A DNA stretch of 64,000 nucleotides from Coccinella septempunctata (Eukaryota; Arthropoda; Insecta; Coleoptera; Coccinellidae): contig NC_058192.1 of NCBI RefSeq assembly GCF_907165205.1, positions 35,616,001-35,680,000 of the forward strand, in the 5' to 3' direction. The first letter of the stretch is position 1. Each line of letters begins with the position of its first letter. The translations under genes and the position numbers were made by a program. Of this stretch, positions 25,951 through 38,201 are shown in pieces. The notes beneath the pieces are model-generated. The model saw only the letters and a list, made by a program, of their open reading frames with translations. It was not told the origin of the DNA and did no database searches.

Positions 25951-26379
25951 TGTGTCGAATTTTCAACTTTGAAAAATATCTGTCTGTCTGTCTGAGGAGT
26001 GAAAAAAAACAGGTTTTTTCATATAACTTTAGAATTTGAAGTGGGTCCTCCTTACAGCTTTCGCACTATCAAATGTTCAACTATGACAGGTGCTTATTAT
26101 AACTCGAATTTGCGGTTGATTTTATGAACACTTTTTCAGATATCGAAATTTGACAAATCTCAATAGTTTACTCCCTAGAGGTGTAAGTGAATGTGGTAAA
26201 AAATTTCCTTTTTTTTTTTTTTTTTATGTACGAAAATTTGTATTGAATACCCATCTCCATTTTCACCACTGTCCTTGAATATAAGCTTTTTCAAAAGTTC
26301 AATTCGAAACATTATTACAACAATGCCGATAATTTATATAATTTTAATAGTTAATATCCATTGTTCCTCGAAATGACCT

Positions 26380-26940
26380 CTAGGTGCAATTTCTTTAGTT
26401 CCTCAAACTACCCGTTTTGTACTTGAAAGTTCCCCAAACTGCACGCTAGAAGAAGTTCCTCAAACTGACCTGAGCATACACGATAGTTCCCCGAAGTACA
26501 CGCTACGTGATCTGTATATATGTGGCACTTCGAGGAATTCCCCAAAGTGACCACTTGTTCCTCGAAGTGACCGTTCTGTATATGATTTGTTCCCCGAACT
26601 GACCGACGCATATATATATATATATATATATATATGCGTCCTTTCAAAAAGCAACCTTATTGCGTCTCCCAGAAATACGCTACCTAGGTGGAATCTGATC
26701 GAAGTATATTAATCTACGCAAAAAATTACGTAATTTGGTCGTTTCAGATCTCAAATATCTTTATTAATAAAGAAGTTGATATACGCACATTATTGCGTCC
26801 TTTCATGGTCCTACCATTATTGCGTCTGGCGTATATTTTGTTTTCATATGTAGCACCATGCTGCGTCCGAATTTTATTCAATCTTTCACCATTAGCATGT
26901 TGTTGCGTCCAGCGTAGTTGCCACATATGTTTTAGAATCT
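26380..26940. repeat. AT-cored repeat module (forward)
   Basis: At least seven diverged copies of GTTCCYCRAASTGACC lie at 26395-26605. An (AT)n core follows at 26610-26635. Four or more copies of ATTATTGCGTCC-like units follow at 26636-26920. The same three-part layout occurs in opposite orientation at 31430-32090. Both short-unit types are degenerate and no ORF is credible. Confidence 0.65.
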
Positions 26941-27429
26941 GATACAGTAGGATTATTCGAACTCGATGACGTGATCGTATTATAACATTGGCTTCAGTTA
27001 TTACAACTTTCATCTTTCAAAACACCTCTATATTTATGATGGCTATCATCCTTAGTTTGTGGACTGCTCACTTGGGGAATCGTATTTCAGAATGTTTCAA
27101 ACACTCTTTAAGTGTCTTTTTGTCAAGAAGAGCTTTAGTGATTATGTAATAATTTTAAAAACGTTATATATTTCATTTTCGTTTTTTTTTATAACAAATG
27201 AATGTGAGAGAGTGGTGCTCTGGAGATAACTTAAATTAGGAATGCATTAACTGCACAGTTGTTAGTTTATCCTACGTTTATCCTACGAACAATCGGCAGT
27301 CTGGAGAGTCACTACTCTCTCAGGGTAGTTAAATGGACGGCAAATGAAATTCTGGAGTTCGATAGAAGAGTTTGAATATGAATCGTAGCTTGCATCCTAG
27401 CTCTTCGATATACAAGGACTCTCTTTGCT

Positions 27430-27490
27430 TATAGGAGGACGAAACCATTGAGCATATCCTCAGTGACTGCCCAGCGGCAGACAAGGTTCG
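27430..27490 (+). pseudogene. Non-LTR retrotransposon C-terminal fragment
   Basis: The frame reads EDETIEHILSDCPA, preceded by a Cys codon and a stop. It resembles the zinc-finger-like EDETxEHIL-CP motif at the C-terminus of R1/jockey-type polyproteins. Flanking frames decay within a few codons. Too little survives to name the clade. Confidence 0.45.
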
Positions 27491-27499
27491 CTCAGGCTG

Positions 27500-28660
27500 G
27501 TTCTAGGGGAACTCATGAACTACTCCTCCTCTGTTATCACCTCTTCCCTTTGGAAGATGGCACTGGAGGTAGAAGTTTAGCTCTTTGAGATTGTTTGTGT
27601 GCCACAATAGACCGCTTTGGTCGCGGTAGCAGGTCTGGGGGATTCGACAGATGCGCCGAACAAATTGTAACTGTAACTCTTCGATACAAAGGATATACTT
27701 TCCTCGAATGCAGGAAGACAGGGGTTTCAAGGTTTGCAATACCACCAATACACAAAAGTGGGAAATGGAATAAGATTATTGAGAGGTCAAGACCCACTCA
27801 AGGGAATAGTAGCTCATTATAAAATCAAAGTCAAAGAGCTGGAGTGCTTTGGAGAAGCTAATATCCGACATATGAATCGATCTTGAGCTAGTAAGAAAAT
27901 CTATCACGCCAGCAGAACAAAAGATATTAGAAAGCCAGATTAGACAAGCAAAACTGAAGTTTTCATTCGAATATCATATGAGTAAACATATACTTTATAT
28001 ATTTCAAGAGATTGAAAGACCATGACTTGCTGTAAAAATCATCTTCTGCTTTTCTGGAGTCGGCTGAGCTGATGTCGGAAACGGGAGGATTTGTTCATCA
28101 AGATGGAGTGATACTAGTTACTAGAATACTAGGTAGTATAAGAAGAATATAATGCAAGTGGTCACCTCAACATCTTGCAGGGCTAGCCGTGATCGACGAA
28201 AACTCTTATGCACATCTTGTCCGCTTGCAGAATTCATACTTTATCAGGGTATATAGAGAGACACAATGCGAATTCCTTACTTCCATCTGAGAGAAGTTTA
28301 TGGCATAGACAAATAACCAAAGCTCTCATTTGTACCTCCAAAGACCAAAGAAGTTTTTGAGAATGATAAAGTTCGCATATATTGCAATTAGGAAGCGTGT
28401 ATATACACGCAATAAAGCTCCATAAAGTTCTGCCAGAAAAAGAGCTCAAAGAATTTCTTGTGTTGTAATCCCTTCGCTGCCAAAAATAATGTGGTAGTGA
28501 ACGAAGAACAGAAAAGTGAAAAATACAAAGGATCAATGTTCGAACAGGGGGTTTCATACCCAGGGCATAAAGTTTGAATGGTAAATCTGATTGAAGAATT
28601 TTTAGATCTGAGAACTAATAACGTTACTGAATTGGAGATTATTCTGGCCTGCAAAACTCT
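27500..28660. other. Decayed repeat-derived sequence without a recognisable gene
   Basis: Short frames of raised GC content (27540-27830) suggest old coding sequence of transposable origin. I find no motif that can be assigned. Two antisense ORFs of about 100 residues at 28234-28654 show no domain and look accidental. Confidence 0.4.
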
Positions 28661-28666
28661 GGCAGA

Positions 28667-28864
28667 ATGAAGAACTATCTCAAGAACATAGGGACAACAC
28701 CTGGTTCTGTCACTAGGGCAAGAAAAAAGGTTCTGGACGTGACAATGGTCAACGCAGCTTCCAGAAGAAGTGTTAAAGCTTGGGAAATGGTGACCAAACC
28801 ATCAATCTCTGACCATAGGATAATCGAATATAAAATAACAGAAGAGGAATTGATCCACCATTAA
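28667..28864 (+). pseudogene. LINE endonuclease C-terminal fragment
   Basis: A 65-codon open stretch contains LDVTMVNAASRRSVKAW and PSISDHRIIEY. The SDH motif near its end is the hallmark of APE-type endonucleases of R1/jockey-like LINEs. The Asn, Glu and GDFN boxes that should precede it are gone, and a stop follows at once. It belongs with the other LINE debris of this block but need not come from the same element. Confidence 0.6.
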
Positions 28865-29029
28865 GATCCATCTGAAGCAAAACTTACAACAGTTCGAAAC
28901 TAATTGGCCAAACCTCTCGCATTACGATCTGGAACAAAAAGTCGATCAGGGAATTTTAGAGGCCTTCCACTCCAGTTATCCACTCCCGGAAGTTTGAACA
29001 AGTGAGGATGCATCTAATTAATCCTATTC

Positions 29030-29487
29030 GTGCATGGGCTGATGCCGACGATTTTAAAATCTTTGGTGATATAGGCTCTATTGAAGACTGCGTTTTCTGC
29101 AGCGTGCTTTGTGGACTCATTCTTGATTTGGTGTGGCAGAAATCAACTACCATTGAGCATTTTTGAGTGCAATGTCGCCACGTACACCAGGAAAAAGAAC
29201 TATTTACTGTATAGTTATAGTCTTGATGGCAGCGTCCTGAGCAAAAAAACGGAGATAAAAGATCTTGGCGTTGTTTTGATCAAAATTTTACATTTGTTCC
29301 TCATGTTAATCATTTACTTGGTACGAGGCCAAGATTGTATGAATTCATCGTGCGTAATAGCAGATATTTTCTGATCCGGAAACCATGATTTTGCTGTTCA
29401 ATACATTTGTGACGAGCAAACTGGAGTTTGGATGCATTGCTTGGAACCCCATATACGATTGCCATACACATCACAATGACATATATT
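29030..29487 (+). pseudogene. LINE reverse transcriptase, first part of split relic
   Basis: The reading (several frameshifts) begins with ADDFKIFGDIG, carrying the catalytic Asp pair. It passes through SIFECNVATYTRKKN, YSLDGSVLS and KTEIKDLGVV, and reaches KLEFGCIAWNPIYD. This order (palm, then thumb) is that of jockey/Rex-like insect LINEs. The sequence breaks at 29487 where a MITE begins, and resumes after it at 30062. No N-terminal RT or endonuclease is attached. It is dead. Confidence 0.7.
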
Positions 29488-30061
29488 CCGAGAGCTGGCG
29501 ACGAAAATCGGCAAAAGTTTTGTAATGGATCATAATTAAATATGAGTTAGTTTTGATGGTGTATATGAATCAGCACCCACGCTAAAAGGTCAGGTAGTGG
29601 AACATCTGACGGCGACGCTCTTTGATTCATATAAAATTACAATATCCGTACTTTGGGGTGACTGCTGACTGCCTCTCTATTGATATGTGGTCTGAATATT
29701 TTATTCACAAATATTATATGATATTTGAGCAGTAAATGCAGTTTCAGCCAATACAATTCTTTTGAAACAACATCGTCAAGGCAGCAACTTATGTGGTGTA
29801 CTGACACACCGCGTTTCACTAAAATGAGATCTGACCACTTTTTCAAGTTTTCTGTTCTATGAACTAGTGACAATTTTCAATCATTACAAAATACTTGCAG
29901 AGTGTATATTTCATATACCTACATCAAAGCGCGTCGCCGCTAGGTGTTCCACTACCTGACCTTGAGAGTGGGTGCTGACTAATGTAGACCCTCAATACTA
30001 AATCATATTAAATTATGCGCCAGTACAAAACTTTTGCCGAATTTCGTTGCCAGCTCTCGGA
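29488..30061. mobile_element. MITE with long TIRs inserted in the RT relic
   Basis: The 574-bp element has ends CCGAGAGCTGGCGACGAAAA and the inverse TTTCGTTGCCAGCTCTCGG. The inverted repeats stay recognisable for about 170 bp, including AGCACCCAC and GGTCAGGTAGTGGAACA. It interrupts an RT relic, because coding similarity continues on both sides. A relative lies at 61519-61868. No clear target duplication is visible. Confidence 0.75.
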
Positions 30062-30350
30062 CTAATGGAGGCTGTTCGGAGAAGTTTTTTCGAGTAAGAT
30101 CATGCTGTTTTGTTGAATAAATTCGGTGCAGTTAAGCTTGATGTCAGGAAGGGCGTTGTTTGTTTGAGGTTCCTTCATGGACCCTTGAATGGCACATCTA
30201 CTCGCTAGAGTAGGATTTCATGTAGGACGCCCAAGTTCTAGACCCGTACGCTTGTTCAACCTTACTACGCCCAGAACAAATATATTGTTTCAGTCATTTG
30301 TGTACAATATGATTTGTTCTGAATTCTTTGACAGACAGTCCTTTTTAATT
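30062..30350 (+). pseudogene. LINE reverse transcriptase, C-terminal part of split relic
   Basis: Directly after the MITE the frame gives EAVRRSFFE, then DVRKGVVCLRFLHGPLNG and, after a frameshift, SSRPVRLFNLTTPRTNILF. This matches the C-terminal region of the same jockey/Rex-like proteins whose palm and thumb lie at 29030-29487. The two pieces therefore come from one insertion later split by the MITE. It carries multiple stops and is non-functional. Confidence 0.65.
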
Positions 30351-30429
30351 AATATATTACAAGGACACTACATATATACAAGAGTTAACATAATTTGTAG
30401 AACTTTTTAATTTTTGTGGTAATGTCACT

Positions 30430-31080
30430 TCTAATCCCACAGCACTCAGAATACAAAAGTTCATGGCAAAAGGAGTAATCAACCCCACAATATCGCTCAA
30501 TAAGCCAGACGGATAATTCACCGAAGGAGAACAGGAACGATCTTTCAGTTTTCCCAAAACAACCTTCACAGGTAGTAAACCCATAACTAGAATCGATACA
30601 GCAATATAGACCAAGAATCCTCGTAAGGAAGATTGGGATATTTGAAAGACGATGTTTGGAGTGGGCAATGAACACCTTCAATCTATATAGATCATCAGAA
30701 GTGTAAAGAAAAATCCTAGAAGACTTAGAATGAGTCATATACACAGAAAAAGGAGAAGGACAAAAGTTCCCTTCACACCAAAATGGGGACCCACAATCTT
30801 CAAGAACAATTAATTCAACATCGTTTCTATTGAAGACGATGAAGAAAGTAGTAGATAACAACATGAGAACATAGAATCTGGAGAATACACCAATTCACAA
30901 ATGCCAGATTGCCTACAGGTCAACAAACCGATCAACAAAAACTGCTCTGTATATGACCGTATGACTCTATAGCTAGGTTCCTGGTCCCTCGGGAACTAAA
31001 GGAAATGAAGAGGCAAATACACTTGCCCCTAGCAGCAAGGGAAGTTGACGTTTATTCATCCAGTGGAATAAAAAAAATGT
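30430..31080 (+). pseudogene. R1/LOA-like LINE relic: RT start and RNase H fragments
   Basis: Frames on the plus strand give NPTISLNKPDG and FTEGEQE. They continue with STSFLLKTMKKVVDN (the fingers box, usually RPISLTSFLLKTMEK). Further on comes VPGPSGTKGNEEANTLA (30977-31030), the RNase H box normally reading VPGHxGxxGNExAD-LA. The catalytic His position is Pro here. An RNase H domain after the RT suggests an R1/LOA/I-group element. The RT palm is missing between the two, so the copy is deleted as well as frameshifted. Confidence 0.6.
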
Positions 31081-31429
31081 ATGTAATTCACAAGTGAAAT
31101 GAGATGACATGAGCATAAGCGGATAAAGCTTATTTTCATGTCAATTTATAAATCCGATAATTCTCTGGAAAGTGTTATCGTTTGATTTCTAATTGAAGTG
31201 AAATAAAATTCACGTGAGTTAATTTTTTTTCATTCGAAAAAATAATAATGACAATATCAGTCAAAAGAACACAATAAGGGCACTTCAATCGGACGTGCTA
31301 TTGCTCTAGAGACAGAATCCAATTCTTCACCTAACAGACTTTCGGGATGACCTTGGAGCTTAGGAAGCTAAATCATTTCAGTTGTGCAAATACAACTTGG
31401 TTTACTTGTATACACAGTTGCCAGATTTA

Positions 31430-32095
<666 letters not shown>

Positions 32096-33780
32096 CTGAA
32101 ATATCTATTTTAATTTTTTTGGTCGGAAAAACTTATATCAATCGTTTTTTGGATTCGCGAAAGGTGGGGGAAGGGGGTGAATATTCAAATGATCTTATAA
32201 CAAATCGTAGTTTATTAGATGACGAAAGTTATTGTCCGTTGTCAAACCGAAATATTACGACAATTATCGACTGTATTCTTTGAAAAAACGCTCATAATTT
32301 AGAGATGATATGGAAGTTCCACTTATATTACGGAATTAGTTTTATCAAGGATACTCCTTCACATTTAATCAATATGAGTTTGGTCCTTTGGGGTAGGGGG
32401 GAATATTTTCAAGATATTACAAATGTGTCGCGATTTGATATACAGGGTGTCTGTAAACAAATGCGAAGGACTTAGGGAGATGATTCCTCGATGAAAATAA
32501 GAAGGGGTAGTTCCTATATAATTTTTCGAAATCGATCTCCCTTCCAAGATACAGCCTTTGGAAGGCGATGACGAGTTGACAGTTTTTAATTTTTTTTGCG
32601 GGTTCTGAAAAACACTGAGTCATAAAACTGTACAAAATATATTATGTACTCAGTGGATGCTACTCACACAATTTATTTCCCCCGAACGTCAATATTTGAG
32701 TTTATGAAAGTCGAGTTATCAAAGTTCACATATAATTCGCCTATTTTGGCGGATTCTATCCGCTAGTAGTAAGAAACTGAATAAAACAGTTTCGAAAACA
32801 GCTACTTTCGGTACTGATGTTTGTACGATTCAATAAATCATACCGTTAGTTCCATTGTCGGGGCGACTGCTGAAAAATTAATATAAGTATATGCACAGCC
32901 CTCTTAACAAGGGCTGTGGTATATGATATGTATATATGTACTCTCATATCGGAATAATATGGATTTAATGCTCTGATTGCTACATAACATTAACAGATCA
33001 TTCGAAATTGTGCATTTATAAATAAATATACATAACATGCTCATTCACAATGATACATATCACAGATAATACGAAATAGATATACCATATACTTTTCATG
33101 AAAAACATTACAAATTAATGTATATGATACATAAACATTATATTATGTTTCATATGTATCATGTGGAGTGATAATTTATACATAACGGTATAAATTATTT
33201 ATTTATAAATCCACAGTTGTATTTCAAATGTTCTGTTTACGTTATGTAGCACCCTTCTGCATGTAACATGTTGGTTTGCTGGGGTTGCAATATGTATGAC
33301 ACGTTGATGTTATGCAATTGTGTTTGCTGGGAAACGACTTGCTGAATTGATGAAACCTTAATACGTTACTCCTTGTTAGTAACAAACAAACAACAATAAT
33401 GAATGACAATTGGCATACTGTCAAATTCCTGCATCCGTCGACCGCCTTCCCCTTGCATAACAAGAAATTGAAATCCTGGGGCTACAGCCGTCCAAAATTC
33501 AATCATGAAAATAAAATAAATCACCATTTGACGAAATGAAATGGTGATATAGAGATGACGAGATATAGAAGTATATATATCTCGTTCACTTTCAACAAGA
33601 TTCAGCTTCACCTCATTACTTTCATCCAGTGAGGTCAAGGGGTAGGGGATTTACGGGGAGAGTATCGAAATCCATACGATCTGCGGTAAGGTGAACTTTA
33701 TCTCAAAGTTGACCTGAGGTGAATACCTGATTGATTGGGTTGCAATTGTTATTATCATCCCCTCAGGAAAAGAAACTATA
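32096..33780. other. AT-rich non-coding stretch
   Basis: I see no gene here. A transposon-end-like ATACAGGGTGTCTGTAAAC occurs at 32441, and a small hairpin (CACAGCCCTCTTAACAAGGGCTGTG) at about 32895-32920. Bases 32930-33200 are very AT-rich with repeated CATAACATT/TATGTATC words. Confidence 0.5.
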
Positions 33781-33789
33781 TCCGCCTTT

Positions 33790-34051
33790 GAGTGAGGCAA
33801 TGGTATTTCCAAGAGAAATGGATTGTTAGAGAACGGCCAATAGAATTGCCACTACGCTGCCCAGACTTGACACCTTCTGACTGTTTTTCCTTTACTCTTT
33901 CAAAGTAGATGCGATGTAAAAGAATTGAAAGTAAACTGGACAACGCATGTTGAGAAATTCAAGTTGAAGTTTTTCAGAACATTAGGCATGAATTTGAAAA
34001 TTTAAGGTTATATTTCTGTACAAAATTATGGACAACATATTGAAAAACTTT
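33790..34051 (+). pseudogene. Mariner-type transposase C-terminal relic
   Basis: The frame reads QEKWIVRERPIELP and RCPDLTPSDCFSF, then after a stop QVEVFQNIRHEFEN. The SPDLTP-D box carries the third catalytic Asp region of IS630/mariner-type transposases, and xVLQNVRHEFENR is the usual following helix. The box has drifted (CPDLTPSD) and stops are present. The 34054-36049 TIR element follows directly, so it may have inserted into or next to this relic. Confidence 0.65.
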
Positions 34052-34419
34052 TATCCCTAATAGTACACAACGTCCATGGGACGCACAATTCATGTCCATT
34101 TAACGTCGGATCGTCCATGGACTTGATTTGTATTTGATCCGTTTCCGGACAGTTTTAGGACGTCCACGATATATATCCATTGTTAGTCCGATTTATGTAC
34201 AATGTCCGTATCGGATATCCATTGGATGCCCGTGATGGACATAATACGGACTATATGACATATGTCCGTATCATATAGTTCCAAAATAGTCCCTGACCGA
34301 CTTAATACAGGCAATGTCAAAAATATGTCCTTACTGGATATCCATAGGTGTCTGTGATGAACATAGTACGGACCATATAACTTATACATATGTATATATT
34401 ACATGGTCCGTATAACATC

Positions 34420-35525
34420 CATCACGGATACCTAGTGGATATCCGGTAGGGACATCTTTTGAATGTCCATACTGGATATTCACTAGGAGACCGTAAAGGA
34501 CGTAATATGGACAAAATAACATGTCCATCACGGACACCTAGTGGATATCCGGTAGGGACATCTTTTGAATGTCCATACCGGATATTCACTAGGAGTCCGT
34601 AATGGACGTAATATGGACCAAATAACATGTATATATCACATGGTCCGTATAACGTCCATGACGGACACCTATTGGATATCCGGTAGGGACATCTTTTGAA
34701 TGTCCATACTGGATAATCACTAGGAGTCCGTAATGGACGTAATATGGACCAAATAACATGTATATATCACATGGTCCATATAACGTCCATGACGGACACC
34801 TAATGGATATCCGGTAGGGACATCTTTTGAATGTCCATACCGGATATTCACTAGGAGTCCGTAATGGACGTAATATGGACCAAATATCATATATATGTTA
34901 CATGGTCCGTATAACGTCCATCACGGACACCTAGTGGATATCCGGTAGGGACATCTTTTGAATGTCCATACCGGATATTCACTGGGAGTCCGTAATGGAC
35001 GTAATATGGACAAAATAACATGTATATATCACATGGTCCGTATAACGTCCATGACGGACACCTATTGGATATCCGGTAGGGACATCTTTTGAATGTCCAT
35101 ACTGGATATTCACTAGGAGTCCGTAAGGGACGTAATATGGACCAAATAACATGAATATGTTACATGGTCCGTATAACGTCCATCACGAACACCTAGTGGA
35201 TATCCGGTAGGGACATCTTTTGAATGTCCATACCGGAAATTCACTAGAAGTCCGTAATGGACGTAATATGGACCAAATAACATGTATATATCACATGGTC
35301 CGTATAACGTCCATGACGGACACCTATTGGATATCCGGTAGGGACATCTTTTGAATGTCCAAACCGGATATTCACTAGGAGTCCGTAATGGACGTAATAT
35401 GGACCAAATTACATATACACATTACATGGTCCGTATAACGTCCATCACGGATACCTATTGGATATCCGGTAGGGACATCTTTTGAATGTCCATACCGGAT
35501 ATTCACTAGGAGTCCGTAATATGGA
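34420..35525. repeat. 131-bp satellite, nine copies, two alternating subtypes
   Basis: The box GGTAGGGACATCTTTTGAAT starts at 34445, 34551, 34682, 34813, 34944, 35075, 35206, 35337 and 35468. That is one 106-bp step followed by seven steps of exactly 131 bp. From the fifth copy on, units alternate between type A (TTACATGG, CATCACG) and type B (TATATCACATGG, CATGACGG), forming a 262-bp higher-order period. Each unit contains internal dyads built on GTCC/GGAC. A decayed unit precedes the array at about 34185-34400. Confidence 0.92.
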
Positions 35526-35634
35526 CCAAATAATACATATATGTATGTCAATGAACACCAAAACTCAATATTATTTTTCACTAAACTCCATTTTTCCAAT
35601 GAATATGTTCCTACAAGAAGGTATATCGTATAGG

Positions 35635-35705
35635 ACGGTTGCAGCGAAGACTCAGTAATGCGATGTCCCCACATACTCGGGGGTTCGAATCCGGGCCAAG
35701 TGTAA
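35635..35705 (+). other. tRNA-derived sequence (SINE remnant?)
   Basis: GGGGGTTCGAATCCGGGCCA is a good pol III B-box/T-arm match, preceded by about 50 bp of tRNA-like spacing. The acceptor and T stems do not pair properly, so it is not a working tRNA. A SINE inserted within the TIR element is the simplest reading. Confidence 0.4.
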
Positions 35706-36214
35706 AAACTTTCTAGTAAGTATGGATGGAAATGAGAACACAGAAAATACCATCTGCGTCTGAGTGTAAGACATTGGGTTCTAGAACATTGAAATTCTAA
35801 TAGATAGGAGGATAGCCAACGTCGTGGTAAATTTGTGTACCGTTGAGATAGCTAATGATGGTCCCAACGGGATATCCATTGGACGTCCGCGATGGACGTC
35901 CGAATTCGGTTTAAAGTTGTGACATTTGTACGTCCCTCGGATGTCCATAGAATGTCCATTGTACCAGAAATGGACGTCCCATGGATGTCAGTAATGTCCG
36001 AAGAGAACGTCCTATGGATGTCCATAGGACTACTTTGTGCTATTAGGGATACTTTGTGGAAATATTTCATTATTTTCATGTCTTATTGCAACCCTTGCTA
36101 CGGTAACTATTGTACGGTTTTTTTTTAATTTTTCGGATGTACTGGCTCAGCGTAGAGAATTTTTGAAAAAGTCATGATATCTTATCTTCAAATAAAGTAG
36201 CTCAACACGCATTC

Positions 36215-36640
36215 TAGATTATAGATTTTAGGGTAGGCTGTAATCACGCTCGCAGGGTTGATAAAAATTGATTGGAACCGACCGTATAAAATGTACCCCT
36301 ACTCTACCAAAAAGATTTTGATCGAGATCCGATATTGCTGGTGTTACTGGCCCCTTTTGAATAACAATAGAACCGCTTTTTTGTTGTTGAAATATCAATA
36401 AGAGTTTCGAGGTCGTCATCGAGACCTTTAAATCCGATATTTCACGTGGAAATATTCAACGTCGCTGGGCCGTAATTGCTTCCTTCATTCATATTCTGGG
36501 AACGGGTTCGTGTTCGAATACCCAGTGATCATTGGGGCCGAGGGCCCCATACTCTACCTCGCGTCCCCGACAAATAGGGGCTCCAAACACACGATTTTTT
36601 TTTCGAACGAAAATGGGGCTCAACATCTGTGTACCCCACT
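36215..36640 (+). repeat. SINE-like dispersed repeat, copy 1
   Basis: This segment shares ordered blocks with about 41250-41590, including GAAATATCAATAA, CGATATTTCAC, GGCCGT, GCCGAGGGCC and TTTCGAACGAAAATGG. A B-box-like GTTCGTGTTCGAATACCCAG lies at about 36507. The tRNA-derived interpretation is tentative. Confidence 0.5.
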
Positions 36641-38201
36641 CAGCCCTGCGCATAAATTTTTTGAAGCCCTAGCACACTAGGACCCTGGGTTATACACAGC
36701 CTGGTACCCCCGGAGGGTAACATACGAGTCCTCAGCAGTGAAATCATGGGATAATAACGTTACATTATAATTAATAATTCGTTAATTTTTCTTCTGATTA
36801 TATATTTTCATTTCGAGAAAGGTATTTCTTCGATTTTATTATGTTCTCAGAATGTGGTAGAGGATGGCAATTTTTTTCACCTATTCCTCTGAAGCTTACC
36901 TTCTGAAATAACAATTCGACTGGACCTTACTTTACGGACAGTGATCGATTTTGTTGGTAATTTTTTTATACATCCAATTTTTTATAAGAAATAGATTGGT
37001 ACCAGTTTCAACTTCGGCAAGCTCGTAGTTTAGGCGGTAACTTGATCTCGATTTTTTTAATGTTTCTCTCGCTTAAATTCAAAAATTTCTGTGAAAATAT
37101 TGAAATTTGAGTTATTATGCTATTGTCATAGAAGTACCTATACGAAACTAGCAGGTCGGGGGATACAAGATTTCTCCACTATAAGAAATTAGTATTATTC
37201 TAATAATATTATATATCGACTTAATTAATGCTACGTTGCTACTACTATAAGGCCCGGTTGTTCAGTTGAGGATTAGGCTGAGTTTTAAGATAATCCTAAA
37301 TTAACTTGACAGAACTGACTTGGAATGTCAAAATTAATCTAGGATAAACTTTAATCCCGAACTGAACATCTGGGCCTATACATATAGAGTTTCGGATTTT
37401 GCGAGAATCTACTACTTTTTCTTCAAAACAACAACTACGCTGAATTAAATGTGATTGACTGTTAGCGACACCATCAACCAATATCAACCATCTAAATTCT
37501 GTAGTCCATACAATTTTTTTTGAACTCTCATTATACTATGTAGCAGTCTGATACTGAAATACGTCATTTAACAAAATGAGTTGTCAGCTATCGATCTATT
37601 AATTAAATCGTTCTATAATTGGTCCTAAATTGACAGTCGTATTGTGAACAACGATATGCAGCGGATTATCTAAACAAGAATAAGAAATAAATTCTGAAAT
37701 GTTTCGGATCATGAGGCTAATTGAATCTTATTCGTATCATTTGTTGAACTTCATTATTCTGAATATCTTTCCTTCAATGAATGAAAATATAATATCCACA
37801 CACATAATATTTATATGAGATAATTTTCGCAAGAGTTTCAATGAAATCTGAAAATTTTCATCATTCTGGAGCATTCTCGACATCAATAATTCTCGAATCA
37901 CCCATAGAATAAATTCAATTTTATCCAATATAACACGCAAAACGAAATGTTATTCGAACTCGGCATCTTGAGCAATTCGTTCCTAAAAAGCCCGAATCAG
38001 GTAGAAAATTTTGAACCCTTCATATCAGCATTAACACGTGTTTTGCAGTAAACAGATGCCGATTTCATTTTCAACGGGCAATGTAACCAGGGTCGGCGTT
38101 GGGTAATAAAGGGATGAACGTTTCTTACAACAAGAAGAATTTGAATTTTCATATGACGGTGAGGGCATTTGTTTCAAAATTTTCACAGTACAAGAAGTAT
38201 A
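36641..38201. other. Intergenic sequence with one short MITE
   Basis: There is no coding signal. A 126-bp palindromic element lies at 37251-37376 (separate entry). The rest is AT-rich unique-looking DNA. Confidence 0.5.
37251..37376. mobile_element. 126-bp MITE
   Basis: GGCCCGGTTGTTCAGTT is mirrored by GAACTGAACATCTGGGCC. An inner AGGATTA...TAATC pair and TTAACTTGACA/TGTCAAAATTAA extend the stem. The flanks are ATA/TATA on both sides, so a short AT duplication is possible. Confidence 0.7.

Larger units (their letters stand above)
21949..26110. repeat. Third, diverged copy of palindrome-arm sequence
   Basis: Several blocks match the left arm in the same order and orientation, at clearly lower identity than between the main arms. 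These are 22160-22430 (1760-2055), 22430-22540 (2545-2620), 22560-22650 (2935-3010) and 22735-22760 (about 4079). Parts are deleted or rearranged; 23960-24020 matches 2470-2525 out of order. An inverted-repeat element near 24040-24700 interrupts it, and it ends with a third ~130-bp tandem array. The 141-codon ORF at 24745-25170 looks non-coding. Confidence 0.6.
34054..36049. mobile_element. Non-autonomous TIR element carrying a satellite array
   Basis: The 1996-bp segment is bounded by TCCCTAATAGTACACAACG and the inverse TTTGTGCTATTAGGGA. TA dinucleotides flank it at 34052-34053 and 36050-36051, consistent with TA targeting. Inside, both flanks are rich in GTCCATGGAC-like palindromes, and the middle is a 131-bp tandem array (34420-35525). 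No transposase is encoded. A tRNA-like segment lies near 35640-35700. Confidence 0.72.

Noticed and set aside
30385..30864. 159-codon minus-strand ORF
   Set aside because: It is antisense to a LINE relic whose plus-strand frames show RT and RNase H boxes.
34420..35525. CRISPR-like array
   Set aside because: Repeats are contiguous 131-bp units without unique spacers, in a eukaryotic transposon context.
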